A DNA stretch of 9,287 nucleotides, from contig JAHEIJ010000073.1 in NCBI GenBank assembly GCA_024639445.1, positions 1 to 9,287 on the forward strand, written 5' to 3'. A model generated the notes under the pieces. That model worked only from the letters and a program-made list of their open reading frames with translations, was not told the DNA's origin and searched no databases. Shown here one piece after another: positions 6,533 through 9,287 of this stretch. Position 1 is the stretch's first letter, and every line of letters starts with the position of its first letter. The position numbers and the translations under genes are program-made. The DNA is from Gammaproteobacteria bacterium. Its GTDB lineage: Bacteria; Pseudomonadota; Gammaproteobacteria; UBA6429; Thiohalophilaceae.

Positions 6533-7846
6533 ATGACCTCTTCATCCTCCAAATTTATTGTTGCCCCCGGCGGCAACTTAACGGGACGTATTCGCGTTCC
6601 CGGTGATAAATCCATCTCACATCGCAGCATCATGCTTGGTTCACTCGCCGAGGGTGTGACCGAAGTGTCCGGCTTTCTAGAAGGTGAAGATAATCTCGCC
6701 ACCCTGGAAGCCTTTCGTAGCATGGGAGTGACGATTGAAGGCCCTCATGAGGGACGGGTACGCATTCATGGGGTTGGTTTGCACGGTCTCAAGCAACCCG
6801 CGCAGGATCTTTATGTGGGTAACTCGGGCACGTCTATTCGTCTGCTGAGCGGCTTGTTGGCGGCACAGGATTTTGATTCAACTCTGACAGGCGATACTTC
6901 GCTCAATAGCCGGCCTATGCGTCGCGTGACCAAGCCACTGGCTTCCATGGGGGCGAGGGTCGAAACCACTGACGCAGGCACACCACCCTTGCGAATTCAG
7001 GGTAACTCCAGCTTGAAGGGAATTGACTATGAAATGCCGGTCGCCAGTGCCCAGGTTAAGTCCTGCTTGTTGCTGGCCGGCCTGTATGCGGACGGAAGAA
7101 CCTGTGTGACGGAACCGGCGCCGACTCGCGATCATACGGAACGCATGCTGCAAGGATTTGGTTACCCGGTGGAACGCACCGGCAACAAAGTTTGTGTCGC
7201 CAGCGGCGGTAAACTTACGGCCACGCGGATTGATGTACCAGCTGATATTTCCTCTTCGGCATTTTTCCTTGTTGGTGCCAGTATTGCAGTGGGCTCAGAT
7301 CTGTGGCTGGAACATGTGGGTATTAATCCCACCCGCATTGGGGTGATCAATATCCTGCGCCAGATGGGCGCAATGATTGAGCTCAGCAATGAGCGCAATG
7401 TGGGTGGCGAACCCGTGGCGGATATTCGCGTCCAGGGTGCTGAATTGCACGGGATACGTATTCCGGAAGACCAGGTCCCATTGGCGATTGACGAGTTTCC
7501 CGCCCTGTTCGTGGCAGCCGCTTGTGCTGAAGGGGAAACGCTACTCACCGGGGCGCGGGAACTGCGGGTCAAGGAAAGTGACCGTATCCAGGTGATGGCC
7601 GATGGTCTGCAGACTCTGGGAATCGATGCGCGGCCCACCGAAGATGGCATGGTGCTCCAGGGGGGGACTCTCGGCAGTGGCACGGTCCACAGCCAGGGTG
7701 ACCATCGCATTGCAATGGCCTTCGCGATGGCCGCGTTACGGGCCCAGGGGACGATCGAGATCGAGAATTGTGCCAATGTGAAGACGTCATTTCCCGGTTT
7801 TGTCAGTCTGGCAGGGCAGGCGGGCCTGACGCTCAATGAGGCGTGA
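6533..7846 (+). CDS. aroA: 3-phosphoshikimate 1-carboxyvinyltransferase (EPSP synthase), class II type
   Basis: Transfers the enolpyruvyl group of PEP to shikimate-3-phosphate, the sixth step of the shikimate pathway, giving the substrate of chorismate synthase. The 437 residues form the usual two-domain fold. Motifs: PGDKSISHRS (23-32, Lys26), GNSGTSIRLL (96-105), SRPMRR (126-131), SAQVKS (172-177), RDHTE (199-203), NPTR (266-269), the catalytic Asp320 and Glu321 in AIDEFP, LRVKESDR (344-351) and GDHRIAMAFA (389-398). GDKS, SAQxK, RxHxE and NxTR are the marks of class II EPSP synthases, rather than the E. coli-like class I. The ATG at 6533 is chosen because the family N-terminus begins close to it. 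An in-frame TTG at 6509 falls in the possible terminator. No clear ribosome binding site is seen. The cmk start is 3 bases past the stop. Confidence 0.97.
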   Translation: MTSSSSKFIVAPGGNLTGRIRVPGDKSISHRSIMLGSLAEGVTEVSGFLEGEDNLATLEAFRSMGVTIEGPHEGRVRIHGVGLHGLKQPAQDLYVGNSGTSIRLLSGLLAAQDFDSTLTGDTSLNSRPMRRVTKPLASMGARVETTDAGTPPLRIQGNSSLKGIDYEMPVASAQVKSCLLLAGLYADGRTCVTEPAPTRDHTERMLQGFGYPVERTGNKVCVASGGKLTATRIDVPADISSSAFFLVGASIAVGSDLWLEHVGINPTRIGVINILRQMGAMIELSNERNVGGEPVADIRVQGAELHGIRIPEDQVPLAIDEFPALFVAAACAEGETLLTGARELRVKESDRIQVMADGLQTLGIDARPTEDGMVLQGGTLGSGTVHSQGDHRIAMAFAMAALRAQGTIEIENCANVKTSFPGFVSLAGQAGLTLNEA

Positions 7847-7849
7847 TCC

Positions 7850-8533
7850 ATGACCGCTGATATCCCGGTGCTGACAATTGACGGACCGAGCGGATCGGGA
7901 AAGGGCACTGTCTCTGCGCTGGTCGCCAGGGAGCTGGGCTGGCATCTGCTCGACAGCGGTGCGCTGTACCGCCTGGTCGCGCTGGGTGCCACACGACATG
8001 CTATCGACCTTGCAAATGAAACGGCCCTGGCTGAGTATGCCGCAAACCTGGATGTGTGTTTTGAGATACAGTCGGATGGCTCACCCCCCGGAATTCTGCT
8101 CGAAGACGAGGTGGTGGGCGATGCAATCCGTACCGAGGCCTGTGGTAATGGGGCTTCCAAGGTAGCCGCTCTGGGGGCGGTGCGCGAGGCGCTGTTGCAA
8201 CGGCAGCGGGATTTCCTCCAGAAACCGGGTCTGGTGGCCGATGGACGAGACATGGGTACCGTGGTTTTCCCCCAGGCGGGCGTCAAAATATTCCTCACCG
8301 CGAGCGTAGACGAGCGGGCCCAAAGACGCTATAAACAGTTGAAAGACAAGGGAATCAGTGCTAATCTCCCCGACCTTCTGACGGAGATAGCCGAGCGCGA
8401 TGCCCGCGATGCACAGCGCACCGTGTCACCTCTTAAGCCTGCCGCTGATGCGGTGGTGCTGGACACGACAAGTTCCACGATTGAAGAGGTGTGTGACAGG
8501 GTGATGCAGCTGTGCCGGGAACGTTTCAAGTAA
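7850..8533 (+). CDS. cmk: Cytidylate kinase (CMP/dCMP kinase)
   Basis: Phosphorylates CMP and dCMP with ATP, recycling pyrimidine monophosphates released by RNA turnover and lipid synthesis. The 227 residues match the family length. The P-loop GPSGSGKG is at 12-19, DSGALYR at 35-41 and GRDMGTVVFP at 132-141. The lid-side block ERDARDAQR is at 182-190, followed by VVLDTTSS at 202-209. The start ATG is 3 bases after the aroA stop, and its ribosome binding site GAGG (7838-7841, 8 bases upstream) is inside the end of aroA, so the two genes are translationally linked. The usual cmk-rpsA order follows. Nothing in the protein is unusual. Confidence 0.98.
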   Translation: MTADIPVLTIDGPSGSGKGTVSALVARELGWHLLDSGALYRLVALGATRHAIDLANETALAEYAANLDVCFEIQSDGSPPGILLEDEVVGDAIRTEACGNGASKVAALGAVREALLQRQRDFLQKPGLVADGRDMGTVVFPQAGVKIFLTASVDERAQRRYKQLKDKGISANLPDLLTEIAERDARDAQRTVSPLKPAADAVVLDTTSSTIEEVCDRVMQLCRERFK

Positions 8534-8651
8534 CTTCGCCAGTGAGTCAGGGGTCAGGTATCTGCCTTTCAGATGGTTGGCCATTTTTTTAACTAACCGC
8601 GGTTTTACCGCAACCAACATCAGGCCTACTCAGGCCAAGGCGATTATCACA
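8534..8651 (+). promoter_or_regulatory. Structured leader between cmk and rpsA
   Basis: The 118-base gap contains several elements. A small inverted repeat, ATCTG (8560-8564) with CAGAT (8570-8574), comes first. Seven T residues follow at 8584-8590. Then come the 10-base palindrome AACCGCGGTT (8595-8604), which overlaps the stem GCGGT (8599-8603)/ACCGC (8607-8611), and two copies of TCAGGCC (8620-8626 and 8630-8636). A modest ribosome binding site AAGG (8637-8640) lies 11 bases before the rpsA ATG. In E. coli the rpsA leader is folded and is the site of S1 autoregulation, and this leader could play the same part. No clear promoter hexamers were found. Confidence 0.4.
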
Positions 8652-9287
8652 ATGAGCGAAAGCTTTGCAGAGTTATTTGAAGAAAGTCTTGCCAAGACCC
8701 AGATGCGTCCTGGCGCCATTATTACCGGTACCATTGTTAAAGTGGATAGCGATTTTGTTACTGTTAATGCCGGTCTTAAGTCCGAAGGGGTTATCCCCAT
8801 TTCCCAATTTTTTGACGACAGCGGTGAAATTAGCGTCCATGTGGGCGATGCCGTTGAAGTTGCACTCGATACTGTTGAAGACGGTTTTGGTGAAACCCGT
8901 CTGTCACGTGAAAAAGCCAAGCGGGCAGAAACCTGGAAGAAACTCGAAGCCGCTCACGAAGCAGGCGAAACTGTCCAGGGCACGATTACTGACAAGGTGA
9001 AAGGCGGCTTTACCGTTGAATTAGGCGATATTCGTGCGTTCCTGCCCGGTTCGCTGGTGGATATCCGCCCGGTTCGCGATACTTCTTACCTGGAAGGCAA
9101 GGAACTGGATTTCAAGGTCATCAAGCTGGATCAGCGTCGTAACAACGTTGTGGTATCCCGTCGCGCCGTGGTGGAAGAAGAAGGTGGTTCAGAGCGCGAA
9201 GCCATTCTGGAAAATATGCAGGAAGGTGCAATGGTCAAGGGTGTGGTCAAGAATCTCACCGACTACGGTGCCTTTGTTGACCTGGGT
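8652..9287 (+). CDS. rpsA: 30S ribosomal protein S1, N-terminal part (3' end outside the window)
   Basis: S1 binds single-stranded mRNA on the small ribosomal subunit and is needed to start translation of messages with weak or structured leaders. The frame is open from the ATG to the window end, 212 of about 560 residues. The N-terminus MSESFAELFEESL is the ribosome-anchoring segment. OB-fold S1 repeats follow at about 20-87 and 105-171, with a third beginning at about 192 (VKGVVKNLTDYGAFVDLG). Blocks VEDGFGETRLSREKAKR (75-91), KVKGGFTVEL (115-124) and RAFLPGSLVDIRPVRDT (128-144) closely follow my recollection of E. coli S1. In the usual order ihfB follows rpsA, but it lies beyond the window. 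Confidence 0.98.
   Translation, partial: MSESFAELFEESLAKTQMRPGAIITGTIVKVDSDFVTVNAGLKSEGVIPISQFFDDSGEISVHVGDAVEVALDTVEDGFGETRLSREKAKRAETWKKLEAAHEAGETVQGTITDKVKGGFTVELGDIRAFLPGSLVDIRPVRDTSYLEGKELDFKVIKLDQRRNNVVVSRRAVVEEEGGSEREAILENMQEGAMVKGVVKNLTDYGAFVDLG

Noticed and set aside
7162..8298. A 378-codon open frame on the minus strand across the aroA-cmk junction
   Set aside because: It is antisense to two certain genes. The translation is rich in Ser, Arg, Ala and Pro, is low complexity, and shows no family motif. It is the kind of shadow frame that codon bias produces.
8560..8590. Intrinsic terminator after cmk formed by the ATCTG/CAGAT stem and the T-run
   Set aside because: The stem is only 5 bp with low GC, and nine bases separate it from the seven T residues, so the standard terminator geometry is not met.
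8665..9000. 111-codon plus-strand frame at the start of rpsA
   Set aside because: It is out of frame with the S1 reading frame, which is open from 8652 to the window end and is unmistakable.

Overview
The window is a stretch of proteobacterial, almost certainly gammaproteobacterial, chromosome. Its nine genes all lie on the + strand. The order is serC (5' end cut off) - serA-like - pheA - manC - hisC - tyrA - aroA - cmk - rpsA (3' end cut off). The frame of this order is the known serC/pheA/hisC(hisHb)/tyrA/aroA/cmk/rpsA 'supraoperon' described in pseudomonads and relatives. The S1 and SerC proteins match my recollection of the gammaproteobacterial versions over long runs. The genus cannot be told from this sequence. 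It does not look like Pseudomonas itself: tyrA and aroA are separate genes here, whereas they are fused in many pseudomonads, and two extra genes are present.

Layout. Bases 1-1877 hold the two consecutive enzymes of phosphorylated serine synthesis in reverse pathway order: SerC, then a short ACT-type 3-phosphoglycerate dehydrogenase. Bases 1882-2958 hold a chorismate mutase/prephenate dehydratase (PheA). Bases 2971-4440 hold a full-length bifunctional mannose-1-phosphate guanylyltransferase/mannose-6-phosphate isomerase (ManC/AlgA type), a sugar-nucleotide enzyme with no obvious place in an aromatic amino acid operon. Bases 4437-6430 hold HisC and TyrA, each start overlapping the previous stop by an ATGA. 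A 102-base gap with two inverted repeats leads to AroA (6533-7846) and Cmk (7850-8533). A 118-base leader precedes rpsA (8652 to the window end).

How they work together. SerA and SerC make phosphoserine, and SerC can also serve vitamin B6 synthesis. AroA makes EPSP, the direct precursor of chorismate. PheA and TyrA share out chorismate and prephenate towards phenylalanine and tyrosine, and HisC is the likely transaminase for the aromatic keto acids as well as for histidinol phosphate. Cmk recycles CMP/dCMP, and S1 is the ribosomal protein usually coupled to cmk. ManC would drain fructose-6-phosphate or mannose-phosphate towards GDP-mannose.

This is mostly well-understood core metabolism and I do not see an undescribed defence, mobile or RNA system. 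The points that merit checking are the manC gene embedded inside the operon, the apparent loss of the usual catalytic glutamate in the SerA-like protein, and three structured intergenic gaps. There are no tRNA, rRNA, CRISPR or insertion-sequence signatures, and no gene-free stretch longer than 118 bases.
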